Shown piece by piece: positions 1 through 8,121 of a DNA stretch of 46,997 bases. The notes beneath the pieces are model-generated. The model had not been told where the DNA came from, made no database searches, and saw nothing but the letters and a program-made list of their open reading frames with translations. The translations under genes and the position numbers were made by a program. This DNA is from Acidimicrobiia bacterium (lineage in GTDB: Bacteria; Actinomycetota; Acidimicrobiia; Acidimicrobiales; SZUA-35), in contig QIKW01000247.1 of NCBI GenBank assembly GCA_003231975.1, positions 1 to 46,997 of the forward strand. The letters are read 5' to 3'. Position 1 is the stretch's first letter. Each line of letters opens with the position of its first letter.

Positions 1-907
1 CCACCTGCCACGGGATCCTGATTGACGCTCCGCGATCTGAAACCCCGTAGCTGAACTGGTCATAGCGCTGAGTCTCGTGAGCGCCCGTGAGGCGCTCTTC
101 AATACCTGCGCCGTAAACGGCCAGATGTTTCTCGGGTACCCCATCGGCGCCAAGAGCCTCACAGCCTGCAACGACTGCGTCGTAGCTCTCGCGCATGGCC
201 TTCGTGCTGAAGTTCGTGTGCATGCCTGCGCCGTTCCAGTCACCCTTCATTGGCTTTGGCTCGATGCTTACTTCAACACGGTGATTTTCTGCCAGCCGGT
301 ACAACAGGTAACGGGCAACCCACAGGTGGTCGCCAACGGTGACGGTGTCGACCGGGCCAATCTGGAATTCCCACTGCCCCGGCATCACTTCGGCGTTTGT
401 GCCAGAGATTGCCAGTTCGGCGCCAATGCAGGCACTGGTGTGCTCTTCAATCAGGTCTCGGCCGTGGATCTTCAGCGCTCCAACACCGCAGTAGTAGGGG
501 CCCTGAGGGGCCGGGAAACCGTTCGGCGGGAACCCGGCGGGCCAGCCTGTTTCCGGGCTGATCAGCGTGTACTCCTGCTCCAACCCAAACCACGGCTCCT
601 GATCGGCGTACTTCTCCTGAGCAGCGGCCGCTCTGGCCCTGGTGTTGGAAGGGTGCGGCGACAGATCCTCGGTCAGCAACGTCTCGCACATAACGAGGAT
701 GTCGTCTCCGCCTCGGATTGGGTCGGGGCACTGGAAGACTGGGTTCAGCACAACGTCGGAGTTGTCACCGGTTGCCTGGTTCGTGCTTGATCCGTCGAAA
801 CCCCAGATCCCCGGTTCCTCACCCGGGTTCAGAACCCTTGTCTTTGATCGAACCTCGGGAGTTGGAACTTTGCCACCAATCCAGATGTATTCAGCGCGGT
901 ACTTCAC
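1..907 (-). CDS. glnII: Glutamine synthetase type II (3' end cut by window edge)
   Basis: Type II (eukaryote-like) glutamine synthetase, which makes glutamine from glutamate, ammonium and ATP in the cytosol. The frame stays open to the left window edge, so about 302 residues are visible and roughly 40 C-terminal ones of a usual ~340 are missing. Hallmarks seen in order: EYIWIGG near the N-terminus, GFDGSS, WFGLEQEYTL with the metal-binding glutamate, PGQWEFQIGP, and GAGMHTNFST. I chose GTG at 907: the family begins just before the YRAEYIW segment and GGAG lies 9 nt upstream; in-frame GTG further upstream (near 955) is possible. It is divergent from a type I glutamine synthetase across about 190 nt, so the two probably share nitrogen control. 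Family assignment is firm; the exact start is not. Confidence 0.93.
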   Translation of the reverse strand, partial: MKYRAEYIWIGGKVPTPEVRSKTRVLNPGEEPGIWGFDGSSTNQATGDNSDVVLNPVFQCPDPIRGGDDILVMCETLLTEDLSPHPSNTRARAAAAQEKYADQEPWFGLEQEYTLISPETGWPAGFPPNGFPAPQGPYYCGVGALKIHGRDLIEEHTSACIGAELAISGTNAEVMPGQWEFQIGPVDTVTVGDHLWVARYLLYRLAENHRVEVSIEPKPMKGDWNGAGMHTNFSTKAMRESYDAVVAGCEALGADGVPEKHLAVYGAGIEERLTGAHETQRYDQFSYGVSDRGASIRIPWQV

Positions 908-1096
908 GTTTGTCAGCTCCAGCTCTGGCCCAAGAGTGAGCCATCGTTTCACCCGAAGACCTCGGGATGGGTTCTGCCCTGGCCAGACGCGATGTCGCCA
1001 GGTTCTGGTGCCAGTCAAGAAGCGGAAAGCGCCGATTGCAAGCTCTTGAGTGTTAACGCAGTGTGAAACGAGGCACGGTGTTGCCCCAAACCGGTG
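908..1096. promoter_or_regulatory. Divergent glnII/glnA control region with possible GlnR-box-like site
   Basis: No gene is visible in these 189 nt between two divergent glutamine synthetase genes. At 1052-1069 there is GTTAAC, 7 nt, then GAAAC. Actinobacterial GlnR boxes are described as GTnAC-n6-GAAAC, so the words match loosely but the spacing is one base off. A GlnR-like regulator lies immediately downstream of the right-hand gene, which makes nitrogen control plausible. No clear sigma-70 promoter could be read. Confidence 0.3.
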
Positions 1097-2461
1097 ATGT
1101 TCCAAGGCGCCGCTGCTATCAATCATTGGGTGGAACGCCAATTCGAGTACGTCCTGAAGGCGGTTGAAGAACGCCACGTGAAGCTGATCCGGCTGTGGTT
1201 CACCGACGTTCTTGGCCAGCTCAAGTCGGTGGCAATCTCACCAACCGATCTTGAAGTTGCCTTCGCCGAGGGAGTCCATTTCGACGGTTCGGCCATAGAT
1301 GGCTTCAGCCGGATTCAGGAATCTGACGTTCTGGCCATGCCAGATCCGGCCACTTTTGAGATGATCCCGTGGGCCGACGGGGGCTCAACCGGCCGAATGT
1401 TCTGCAACATCGAAAACCACGACGGCTCGCCATTTGCCGGAGACCCCCGCCACGTGCTGAAACGAAACCTTCAGGCCGCGCACAAACAGGGGTACACCTT
1501 CTTCACCGCCCCCGAGATGGAGTTCTTCTACTTCGCCGATGGCAACCCGGCAAAGGCCCCCGAACCTCTGGACTCCGGCTCGTTCTACGACCTAACAACC
1601 AGCGACGTTGCCTCAGATTTGCGCCGCCAAACATTGTCTGTTCTGGAAGCTATGGGAATTGCGGTTGAGTACTCGTTCCACGAAGACTCACCATCCCAAC
1701 ACGAGATTGATCTCAGATACACCGACGCCCTCACAATGGCAGACCAGATCATGACGTTCCGGCTGATCGTTCGCGAATTGGCGGTTGAGCAAGGGCGCTT
1801 TGCCAGCTTCATGCCAAAGCCTCTCTCGGGGGTTCAAGGGTCTGGCATGCACCTTCACCTCTCTTTGTTCGATCAGGCCGGAAACGCATTCCATGATGAA
1901 GGCGAGCAATACGGGCTCAGTTCGGTCGGCAGGCAGTTCATGGCCGGTCTGCTTCACCACGCCAGGGAGATAACCGCGGTTACCAATCAGCTGGTGAACT
2001 CATACAAGCGATTGGTGGTGGGGTTCGAGGCGCCGGTGTGGGTTAGCTGGGCCCAGCACAACAGATCTGCTTTGGTGCGGGTTCCGTTGACCAAGCGCGA
2101 CAAACCCAGCTCAACCCGTATTGAATTCCGATCTCCAGACCCGGCGTGCAACCCCTACTTGGCGTTCTCGGTAATCTTGGCCGCCGGAATGGCTGGCATC
2201 GCCAACAGCTATGAACTGCCGCCTGAGACCACAAAGAACCTGTTCGAACTGACGCCAGCCGACGCCAAGAAGTTGGGGGTGGCGCCGCTGCCAACGTCGC
2301 TGGCCGAAGCGTTGGATGTGATGGAAGGCTCTGAACTGGTGCGAGACGCGCTTGGCGAACACATTTTCGAGTGGTTTCTTCGCAACAAGCGGAGCGAGTG
2401 GCGGGGCTACAAAACCCAGGTCAGCCAGTGGGAACTAGAGCGGTATCTGCCCTCTTGGTAG
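1097..2461 (+). CDS. glnA: Glutamine synthetase type I, GlnA2-like, without adenylylation tyrosine
   Basis: Class I glutamine synthetase of about 454 residues. Visible motifs are RLWFTDVLG near the N-terminus, HFDGSAIDGF, the catalytic APEMEFF, GSGMHLHLSL, and the C-terminal block STRIEFRSPDPACNPYLAF. In adenylylated enzymes the regulatory tyrosine sits in NLYDLP; here the segment reads NLFELT, so residue ~383 is phenylalanine and control by adenylylation is unlikely. The N-terminus resembles GlnA2 of mycobacteria, which starts close to the ERQFEYVL segment; GTG at 1130 is therefore an alternative to ATG 1097, and neither has a good Shine-Dalgarno. It ends 11 nt before the GlnR-like gene, suggesting one operon. 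Some GlnA paralogues in actinobacteria act on polyamines rather than ammonium; sequence reading alone cannot exclude this. Confidence 0.9.
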   Translation: MFQGAAAINHWVERQFEYVLKAVEERHVKLIRLWFTDVLGQLKSVAISPTDLEVAFAEGVHFDGSAIDGFSRIQESDVLAMPDPATFEMIPWADGGSTGRMFCNIENHDGSPFAGDPRHVLKRNLQAAHKQGYTFFTAPEMEFFYFADGNPAKAPEPLDSGSFYDLTTSDVASDLRRQTLSVLEAMGIAVEYSFHEDSPSQHEIDLRYTDALTMADQIMTFRLIVRELAVEQGRFASFMPKPLSGVQGSGMHLHLSLFDQAGNAFHDEGEQYGLSSVGRQFMAGLLHHAREITAVTNQLVNSYKRLVVGFEAPVWVSWAQHNRSALVRVPLTKRDKPSSTRIEFRSPDPACNPYLAFSVILAAGMAGIANSYELPPETTKNLFELTPADAKKLGVAPLPTSLAEALDVMEGSELVRDALGEHIFEWFLRNKRSEWRGYKTQVSQWELERYLPSW

Positions 2462-2472
2462 CTGGGCCACCC

Positions 2473-3150
2473 ATGACTGAACGCCTCCTGCTCTTTCCCG
2501 ATCCGGCGCCGCCGGAGCTGGTGCGATCTCTTGACATGGCAGGCTATGGCTGGACGGAGGTGTCTGGCACCGACAAGCTTTTGGCCGCCGAACCAGAAGA
2601 CGGCTGGTCTGGGGCCATAATCGCAGCCGACCAGAATCCCGAAACGGCCTGGGCGCTCTGCCGCGAAATTCGGCGGCGGGACGTACCGGTAGAGCCGCTA
2701 CTGCTTTTGATTTCCGGCGGTCAGCTTCGCGAGTTGGACACTCGCAACGAACTGTTCGACGACTTCTTGATCACTCCGTTTCATCCCAGCGAACTGGAAA
2801 CCCGTTTGAAGCACCTGCTCTGGAGAGCAGGCCGGGGTACCAGACCCGAACTGTTGCAATACGGGCCGCTTTCGCTGAACGTCGAGACCTACCAAGCCCA
2901 AATCGAGGACCGCCCACTTGACCTGACCTACATGGAGTACGAACTGCTGAAGTTCCTGGCTTCACACCCCGGCAAGGTGTTCACCCGCGAGGCTCTACTG
3001 AACCGGGTGTGGGGCTATGAGTACTACGGGGGGGCCCGAACCGTTGATGTTCATGTGCGAAGGCTCAGGGCCAAACTGGGCGAAGAGCACGCCCACCTGA
3101 TTCAGACGCTTCGCTCAGTTGGCTACAAGCTGGGGCAGGCCCGGTGGTGA
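2473..3150 (+). CDS. GlnR-like orphan OmpR-family response regulator
   Basis: A 225-residue OmpR/PhoB-type transcription factor. The C-terminal winged helix is clear: YMEYELLKFLASHPGKVF, RVWGYEYYGG, TVDVHVRRLRAKL and LRSVGYKL. The N-terminal half has receiver-like spacing but lacks the usual acidic pocket (it begins LLLFPDPAPPE) and has no convincing phospho-acceptor context, as in GlnR-type regulators that work without a cognate kinase. No kinase gene is adjacent. It starts 11 nt after the type I glutamine synthetase, and the neighbourhood (two glutamine synthetases, glutamate dehydrogenase) supports a nitrogen-regulator role, which remains inference. ATG 2473 was chosen because upstream in-frame starts lie inside the preceding gene. 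Confidence 0.8.
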   Translation: MTERLLLFPDPAPPELVRSLDMAGYGWTEVSGTDKLLAAEPEDGWSGAIIAADQNPETAWALCREIRRRDVPVEPLLLLISGGQLRELDTRNELFDDFLITPFHPSELETRLKHLLWRAGRGTRPELLQYGPLSLNVETYQAQIEDRPLDLTYMEYELLKFLASHPGKVFTREALLNRVWGYEYYGGARTVDVHVRRLRAKLGEEHAHLIQTLRSVGYKLGQARW

Positions 3151-3154
3151 ACCC

Positions 3155-4984
3155 CTACTTCACGTAGAGGTCTTCAATTTCAGCCTCGAACACCGAGTTG
3201 ATGCCCCGCCGTTTGAGCTTGGAGGTTGGGGTGAGCACTTCGGTGTCTGGCATCCACTCTTCGCCGAGCACCTTCACCTTCTTCACAGCCTCAGCTCCGT
3301 TGAAAGCGCTCATCACTTCATCACGACCAGCTTCCACTTCGGCCAGCACCTCAGGATTCTTGGCCAAAGCTTCCATCGAGGCTGCTTCGCCGTCTATTCC
3401 TTTCGCTACGGCCCACGCCGCTGAGGCATCGGGATCAAGCACAACCAGCGCCGAAACAAACGGGCGCTTCTCGCCAATGGCACAAGCCTGGCCAACAAGT
3501 GGAATCATTTTCAGGGCGGCCTCGAGGTTGGCCGGGCTGATGTTCTTGCCACCGGCGGTGATGATCAGCTCCTTCTTGCGGTCAACAATCTTGAGGAATC
3601 CCTCGTCGTCGATCTCGCCAATGTCTCCGGTGTGAATCCAACCCTCTGAGTCCATTGCCTCGGCAGTCTTTTCCGGCAGCCCCAGGTACCCCTCGAACAT
3701 GTTCCCGCCCCTGGCGAGAACTTCACCGTCTTCGGCCAACTTCACCTCAACACCGGCGGCAGGCTGGCCAACATAACCTGCCTTGGCCGCGTTAGACCAA
3801 GTAAGAACGGCGGTGGTTTCCGACATGCCGTAGCCCTCGGTGAGCGGCACTCCGATGGCGCGGAACCAAGCCAGAATCTCGGGCGGAATGGGGGCGGCAC
3901 CACTGATGCAGATGAGGGCTTCATCCAAGCCAACCAAGGGCCGCACCTGACTGAACGCAACCGCATCCAGGAAGTTCCAGGTCTCGATTTCTTCCTCGGT
4001 GGCGGTGCCCCTTGTCATCTTTTCCATGATTGGCAGCGCAGCCTCAACTGCCTCGTTGAACGGCCCAGCCTTTTCCGGATCAGCCGAGATGGCGGCGTTT
4101 ACCCCCGCGTAGATTTTCTCCCAAACCCGCGGCACTCCAACGAACACATGGGGATGCACTTCGGCTGCGTAGGCCGCAACCTCGGTGGTTACCGGGCAAC
4201 AAGTGATTTCGGTAGCGAAATCAACCATGTAGTAGTGGCCAAGGAGGCGCTCCATGATGTGGGCCATTGGCAGATACGAAATGTGGCGCTTGCCAGCGAA
4301 ACTCTCGATCCCAGTTTGATCTCGCATGCTCTGGCCGACCGACTCTAACGTCCAGCAGATGTTGCGATGGGAAAGCATTACCCCCTTGGGATCACCAGTG
4401 GTTCCCGAAGTGTAGATAACCGTTGCCAAGTCTTCGGGCTGAGCGGTTTTGGCTGCTTCGTCAAGATCTGCGGGCTCGCTTGCGACCAGGTCGCTGTATC
4501 GAATCACGTCGTCAGCAACGTCGTCGTCGGCGTCAACAATCACGATATTTTCGATCGTTGGAAGGTTGTCCTTCACTTCGAGGAAGCGTTTGAGGAAGCC
4601 CGAGTCTTCAACAACCGCCAGCTTCGCCTCGCAGTTGTTGACCAAATAGTCGATCTGGTTCGGCGCAGACGAGTTGTAGATGGAAACGGGGGTGGCGCCA
4701 CAGAACAACACAGCCAAATCCAAGGGATGGAACTCGGGGCGGTTCCGCAGCATCAGAACAACCCTGTCGCCGCGGCCGATTCCGAGGCCTTTCAAACCCG
4801 TGACCAGGCGCGCTGTCTGGTCTGCCAGTTCGGTTAGCGTCCAAGAGCCCCAGCTGCCGTCGCTCTGTTTCCACTTCAGCACCGTGGTGTCTCCGTTTTT
4901 GGCCAAATTGGCCAGGAAACGCCCGGCCAGATTCTGGCCTACGATCCGATCGTCAATGTCCTTGGAGCTGGTCATACCCCACAT
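3155..4984 (-). CDS. Long-chain acyl-CoA synthetase (FadD-like AMP-forming ligase)
   Basis: Adenylate-forming ligase of 609 residues that activates a fatty acid to its CoA thioester through an acyl-AMP. The P-loop-like A3 motif YTSGTTGDPKGVMLSH, the A5 motif GYGMSETT, the hinge region GWIHTGDIGEIDDEGFLKI with DRKKELI, and GGKNISPANLE are all present and intact. Length matches the FadD15/FAA-type long-chain branch. A second ATG lies three codons in (4975). It follows gdhA on the same strand with a 35-nt gap, so it could be cotranscribed, but no functional tie is evident. Chain-length preference cannot be read from sequence. Confidence 0.9.
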   Translation of the reverse strand: MWGMTSSKDIDDRIVGQNLAGRFLANLAKNGDTTVLKWKQSDGSWGSWTLTELADQTARLVTGLKGLGIGRGDRVVLMLRNRPEFHPLDLAVLFCGATPVSIYNSSAPNQIDYLVNNCEAKLAVVEDSGFLKRFLEVKDNLPTIENIVIVDADDDVADDVIRYSDLVASEPADLDEAAKTAQPEDLATVIYTSGTTGDPKGVMLSHRNICWTLESVGQSMRDQTGIESFAGKRHISYLPMAHIMERLLGHYYMVDFATEITCCPVTTEVAAYAAEVHPHVFVGVPRVWEKIYAGVNAAISADPEKAGPFNEAVEAALPIMEKMTRGTATEEEIETWNFLDAVAFSQVRPLVGLDEALICISGAAPIPPEILAWFRAIGVPLTEGYGMSETTAVLTWSNAAKAGYVGQPAAGVEVKLAEDGEVLARGGNMFEGYLGLPEKTAEAMDSEGWIHTGDIGEIDDEGFLKIVDRKKELIITAGGKNISPANLEAALKMIPLVGQACAIGEKRPFVSALVVLDPDASAAWAVAKGIDGEAASMEALAKNPEVLAEVEAGRDEVMSAFNGAEAVKKVKVLGEEWMPDTEVLTPTSKLKRRGINSVFEAEIEDLYVK

Positions 4985-5019
4985 TGTGCCAGGGGATCGT
5001 GCCAGGGGTCACTCGAACC

Positions 5020-6306
5020 TCAAGGAAAGATGTCTCGCCGGTCATAAACCGCTTGCAACCGCCGCAGGGCAACGGCGTAGGCCGCTTCCCTCCTGGTGCA
5101 GCCCAGCTCGGCCCGCGTGGCAACGATCGAGTCGCTTGCTTGCCACAGAATCGAACGCAGGCGGCTGTCTACATCCTCCGCCGACCACGCTCGTGAAGAC
5201 TTATTCTGGAGCCATTCGAAATAGGAAACAATCACGCCTCCCGCGTTGGCCAGAACGTCTGGAACAACCTCAATACCTCGGCTCTCCAGGATAGTTTCGC
5301 CTTCGGGAGTGGTTGGCCCGTTCGCCGCTTCAAGAACCAGCCGGCATTGCAGGACGTGGGCCCTGGCTGCGGTGATCTGATTCTCCAAAGCAGCGGGCAC
5401 AAACACATCAACGGGTGTGGTGAAGAGTTCGTCGGTCAGAACATCCTCGGCTCCAATCCCGTAGGCACTGTCGGCGAACCCAGCTATTCCGCCGTGGTCC
5501 TGAGCCCAGTCCCACAAAGCATCGATGTCCAACCCCTTCTCGGAACTGACCGTTCCCGTGTGGTCACTAACAACGACCACCCGGCAACCCGCTTCGTTCG
5601 CCAGACGGCTGAAGTGACCACCAACGTTGCCAAATCCCTGCACGGCAACCGACAGTTGATCCAAACGCTGCCCGGTCTCGCCGCACCAATGACGCAGCGT
5701 GTAGAGAACACCCTGGCCGGTTGCCTCTTCACGACCAACCGAACCTCCGCACAGAACAGACTTGCCTGTGACCACCCCCTTCACCAAGTGGCGGCTGGCG
5801 GGGCCAGACAGGTTGGCGAAGGTGTCCATCAGCCAATCCATCATCTGGCTGTTTGTGCCAACGTCTGGCGCCGGAATGTCGTGTTCGGGGCCAATGTTTG
5901 TGCCAAGGGCATGGGTGAACCTGCGAACGATCCGCTGCATTTCAGCCTCAGAGTGTTCGCTGGGGTCAATCGTTACGCCCCCTTTTGCTCCGCCGAGCGG
6001 CAGGCCAACCAACGCGCACTTGAAGGTCATCCACGCAGCCAGGGCCTTTACCTCGTCCAGGTTAACGTCGGGATGAAAACGCAAACCGCCTTTGTAGGGG
6101 CCAAGAACATTGTTGTGCTGAATTCGGTAACCCCGAAAGATTCGCCACGTTCCGTCGTCCATCTGAACGGGGAAATTAACGATTACCTCGTTCTTGGGGT
6201 GGGACAGAATGGCCCGGTAGCGGTCTTCAATACCAACCAGATCCGCCGCTCGCTGGAACTGTTCGACCGCTGTTTGATGCAGGCTCCGTTGCCGCATTGC
6301 ATCCAT
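5020..6306 (-). CDS. gdhA: Glu/Leu/Phe/Val dehydrogenase, probably glutamate dehydrogenase
   Basis: Amino-acid dehydrogenase of about 428 residues, most like glutamate dehydrogenase (2-oxoglutarate + NH4+ + NAD(P)H to glutamate). The substrate region LGPYKGGLRFHPDV and the catalytic-lysine region PLGGAKGGV are intact, followed by the dinucleotide-binding GFGNVGG and the C-terminal PDVLANAGGVIVSYFEW. ATG 6306 is preferred over ATG 6333 because the strong Shine-Dalgarno GGAGGAG (complement of 6316-6322) sits 9 nt upstream of it. Location near two glutamine synthetases and a GlnR-like regulator supports ammonium assimilation or glutamate turnover. Cofactor preference cannot be judged by eye. Confidence 0.9.
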   Translation of the reverse strand: MDAMRQRSLHQTAVEQFQRAADLVGIEDRYRAILSHPKNEVIVNFPVQMDDGTWRIFRGYRIQHNNVLGPYKGGLRFHPDVNLDEVKALAAWMTFKCALVGLPLGGAKGGVTIDPSEHSEAEMQRIVRRFTHALGTNIGPEHDIPAPDVGTNSQMMDWLMDTFANLSGPASRHLVKGVVTGKSVLCGGSVGREEATGQGVLYTLRHWCGETGQRLDQLSVAVQGFGNVGGHFSRLANEAGCRVVVVSDHTGTVSSEKGLDIDALWDWAQDHGGIAGFADSAYGIGAEDVLTDELFTTPVDVFVPAALENQITAARAHVLQCRLVLEAANGPTTPEGETILESRGIEVVPDVLANAGGVIVSYFEWLQNKSSRAWSAEDVDSRLRSILWQASDSIVATRAELGCTRREAAYAVALRRLQAVYDRRDIFP

Positions 6307-6468
6307 ATGTTGTGTCTCCTCCGACGGCGTCATTGACGTCGAGCCAGCTTCGTTGCCAGCAGGAACAACAGGAGCGTAGGGTCAATTCGCGCCAACGCCA
6401 AGGATCAATTTACCCAGCGGCGGTAGGCGGAACGAACCTGACGCTGAATACCCGGCCTATGGCGCCCT

Positions 6469-7722
6469 TCAGCGGGGCGTGATTGCCTCAAGCCCGCCGC
6501 AGTAAGGACGCAGAACTGACGGTACCGAGATTGTTCCGTCGGGCAGTTGGTGGTTTTCAAAGATGGCAAGCATTGTGCGGCCAATGGCGCAAGCCGTTCC
6601 GTTGAGCGTGTGAACAAACCCGGCCCCAGACGCGCCCTTGTGCCTGGCGCCCATCCGTCTGGCCGAGTAGTCGGTGTAGTTAGAGCAGCTGGTTACTTCC
6701 CGGTAGGCCTGTTGGCTGGGAATCCAAGCCTCGATGTCGTACTTCTTGGCTGCGGCATTTCCCAGATCACCCGAAGCAACGGTGATCAGCCGGTATGGAA
6801 TTTCCAGCTCCGAGAACATTTCTTCTTCGATCTCGCGCAGCAATTCAAGCTCGTCCCACGAACGGTCTGGGTGGGAGTAGATGAACATCTCAACCTTGTC
6901 GAACTGGTGGAGACGGAACAGCCCGGCGGTGTCCTTGCCGTAGGTGCCAGCTTCGCGCCGAAAACACGACGAGTAGCCAACGTATCGAAGCGGCAGTTCT
7001 TCGTCGGCCAAGCGTTCGCCTCGATGAAGGCCGGCCAGGCCAACCTCGCTGGTTCCAACCAGGAAAAGCTCGTCCTTTTCCAACTCATAGACCTGGTTCC
7101 GATCCGTTGGAAAGAAGCCAGCGTCTACCATCATCTCTTCCCGAACCAGCACTGGCACGATGGCAGGCACAAAGCCCTGAGCCATCGTTTTGCTCATGGC
7201 GAACTGGATCATGGCGAACTGGAGACGAACCGCATCGCCCAGGATGTACGCAAAGCGGCTGCCAGACATTCGCACTGCCCGTTTTGTGTCGACAATGCCG
7301 AGGTGTTCACCGATTTCGGCGTGGTCCATTGGCGGCGCTTTGCCTGGGGTGCCAACAACCTCTTCAACCCTGAACGCTTCCTCGCCCCCTGTCGGCACAG
7401 ATTCATGGGCAGGGTTTGGAAGCTGAATCGCCAATTCGTTAAGCTTGGCGGCGGCAGCCCGATGGGTTTCTTCCAGCTGGCCAAGCTGATCCTTCAGCTC
7501 CTTAGCCGCCTCCTTCTTTGCCTCTCGTTCAGCTGGCGCCGAACGGCCAATCTCCTTTGATGCCGCGTTGGATTCAGCCCGCTTGGCTTCCACCAAGCCA
7601 AGGGCTTCACGGCTACGGGCATCGGCTTTGAGGACTTCGTCAATTGTGGCTTCGTCAGTTCCCTTGCCAACAATCCCGGCCCTGTAGTTGGCATCATCAC
7701 GAAGCTGGCGAAGGTCGATCAC
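6469..7722 (-). CDS. serS: Seryl-tRNA synthetase
   Basis: Class II seryl-tRNA synthetase, about 417 residues. After the family-typical start (V/M)IDLRQLRDD comes a long coiled-coil arm rich in Ala, Glu and Lys (about residues 30-100), then the catalytic core: motif 2 region SSCFRREAG with FRLHQFDKVE, and motif 3 GTACAIGRTMLAIFEN. GTG 7722 was chosen because SerRS normally begins at this position; a TTG seven codons upstream (7743) has an AGG 5 nt before it and is possible. Besides serine decoding, SerRS charges tRNA-Sec with serine, the first step for the selA/selB pathway also in this window. It is the last gene of a leftward run with the Rid protein and the Fe-S/Mo-like fusion. Confidence 0.95.
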   Translation of the reverse strand: MIDLRQLRDDANYRAGIVGKGTDEATIDEVLKADARSREALGLVEAKRAESNAASKEIGRSAPAEREAKKEAAKELKDQLGQLEETHRAAAAKLNELAIQLPNPAHESVPTGGEEAFRVEEVVGTPGKAPPMDHAEIGEHLGIVDTKRAVRMSGSRFAYILGDAVRLQFAMIQFAMSKTMAQGFVPAIVPVLVREEMMVDAGFFPTDRNQVYELEKDELFLVGTSEVGLAGLHRGERLADEELPLRYVGYSSCFRREAGTYGKDTAGLFRLHQFDKVEMFIYSHPDRSWDELELLREIEEEMFSELEIPYRLITVASGDLGNAAAKKYDIEAWIPSQQAYREVTSCSNYTDYSARRMGARHKGASGAGFVHTLNGTACAIGRTMLAIFENHQLPDGTISVPSVLRPYCGGLEAITPR

Positions 7723-7755
7723 CCCCGGAACGCTAACGCCCAACCACGCCTGCTC

Positions 7756-8103
7756 TCAACCTATATACGCAGACGCCTCGATCTCGATGAGGGCTCCCAA
7801 CGGCAACCCCTTCACCGCAACGGCCGACCGCGCAGGGCGATGGTTACCGAACGCTTCGGTGTAAATGCTGTTCATTGCCGCGTAATCGTTCATGTCGGTT
7901 AGGAACACGGTGGTCTTTGTGACGTCGCCCAAGGAGGCTCCCATACTGTGAAACAGGGCGGCCAGATTTTCCATTGCCTGGCGAAACTGCGCCTCCAGGC
8001 CGCCATCAACCAAGGCGCCGTCGGCAATTCCGATCTGACCTGATGAGACGAGCCAAGGCCCGGCCTTCACGATGGGTGTGTACGGACCAACTGGTTTTGC
8101 CAT
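7756..8103 (-). CDS. RidA/YjgF family deaminase-like protein
   Basis: Small 115-residue Rid protein. RidA hydrolyses reactive enamine/imine intermediates formed by PLP enzymes; related clades act in other catabolic routes. Seen here: SSGQIGIADG, the conserved arginine in RPARSAVAV and the C-terminal glutamate in ALIEIEASAYIG, so the active-site arginine-glutamate pair appears intact. It lies 18 nt downstream of the xanthine-dehydrogenase-like fusion and upstream of serS on the same strand. Rid subfamily is not resolved. Confidence 0.9.
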   Translation of the reverse strand: MAKPVGPYTPIVKAGPWLVSSGQIGIADGALVDGGLEAQFRQAMENLAALFHSMGASLGDVTKTTVFLTDMNDYAAMNSIYTEAFGNHRPARSAVAVKGLPLGALIEIEASAYIG

Positions 8104-8121
8104 GGTCAGATCATGCCACGG

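Noticed and set aside
77-790. 237-codon rightward open frame near the left edge
   Set aside because: It lies opposite the type II glutamine synthetase, whose motifs are unambiguous; the rightward translation shows none.
5347-6336. 329-codon rightward open frame
   Set aside because: Antisense shadow of glutamate dehydrogenase; no family motif or ribosome site.
6547-7560. 337-codon rightward open frame
   Set aside because: Antisense shadow of serS.
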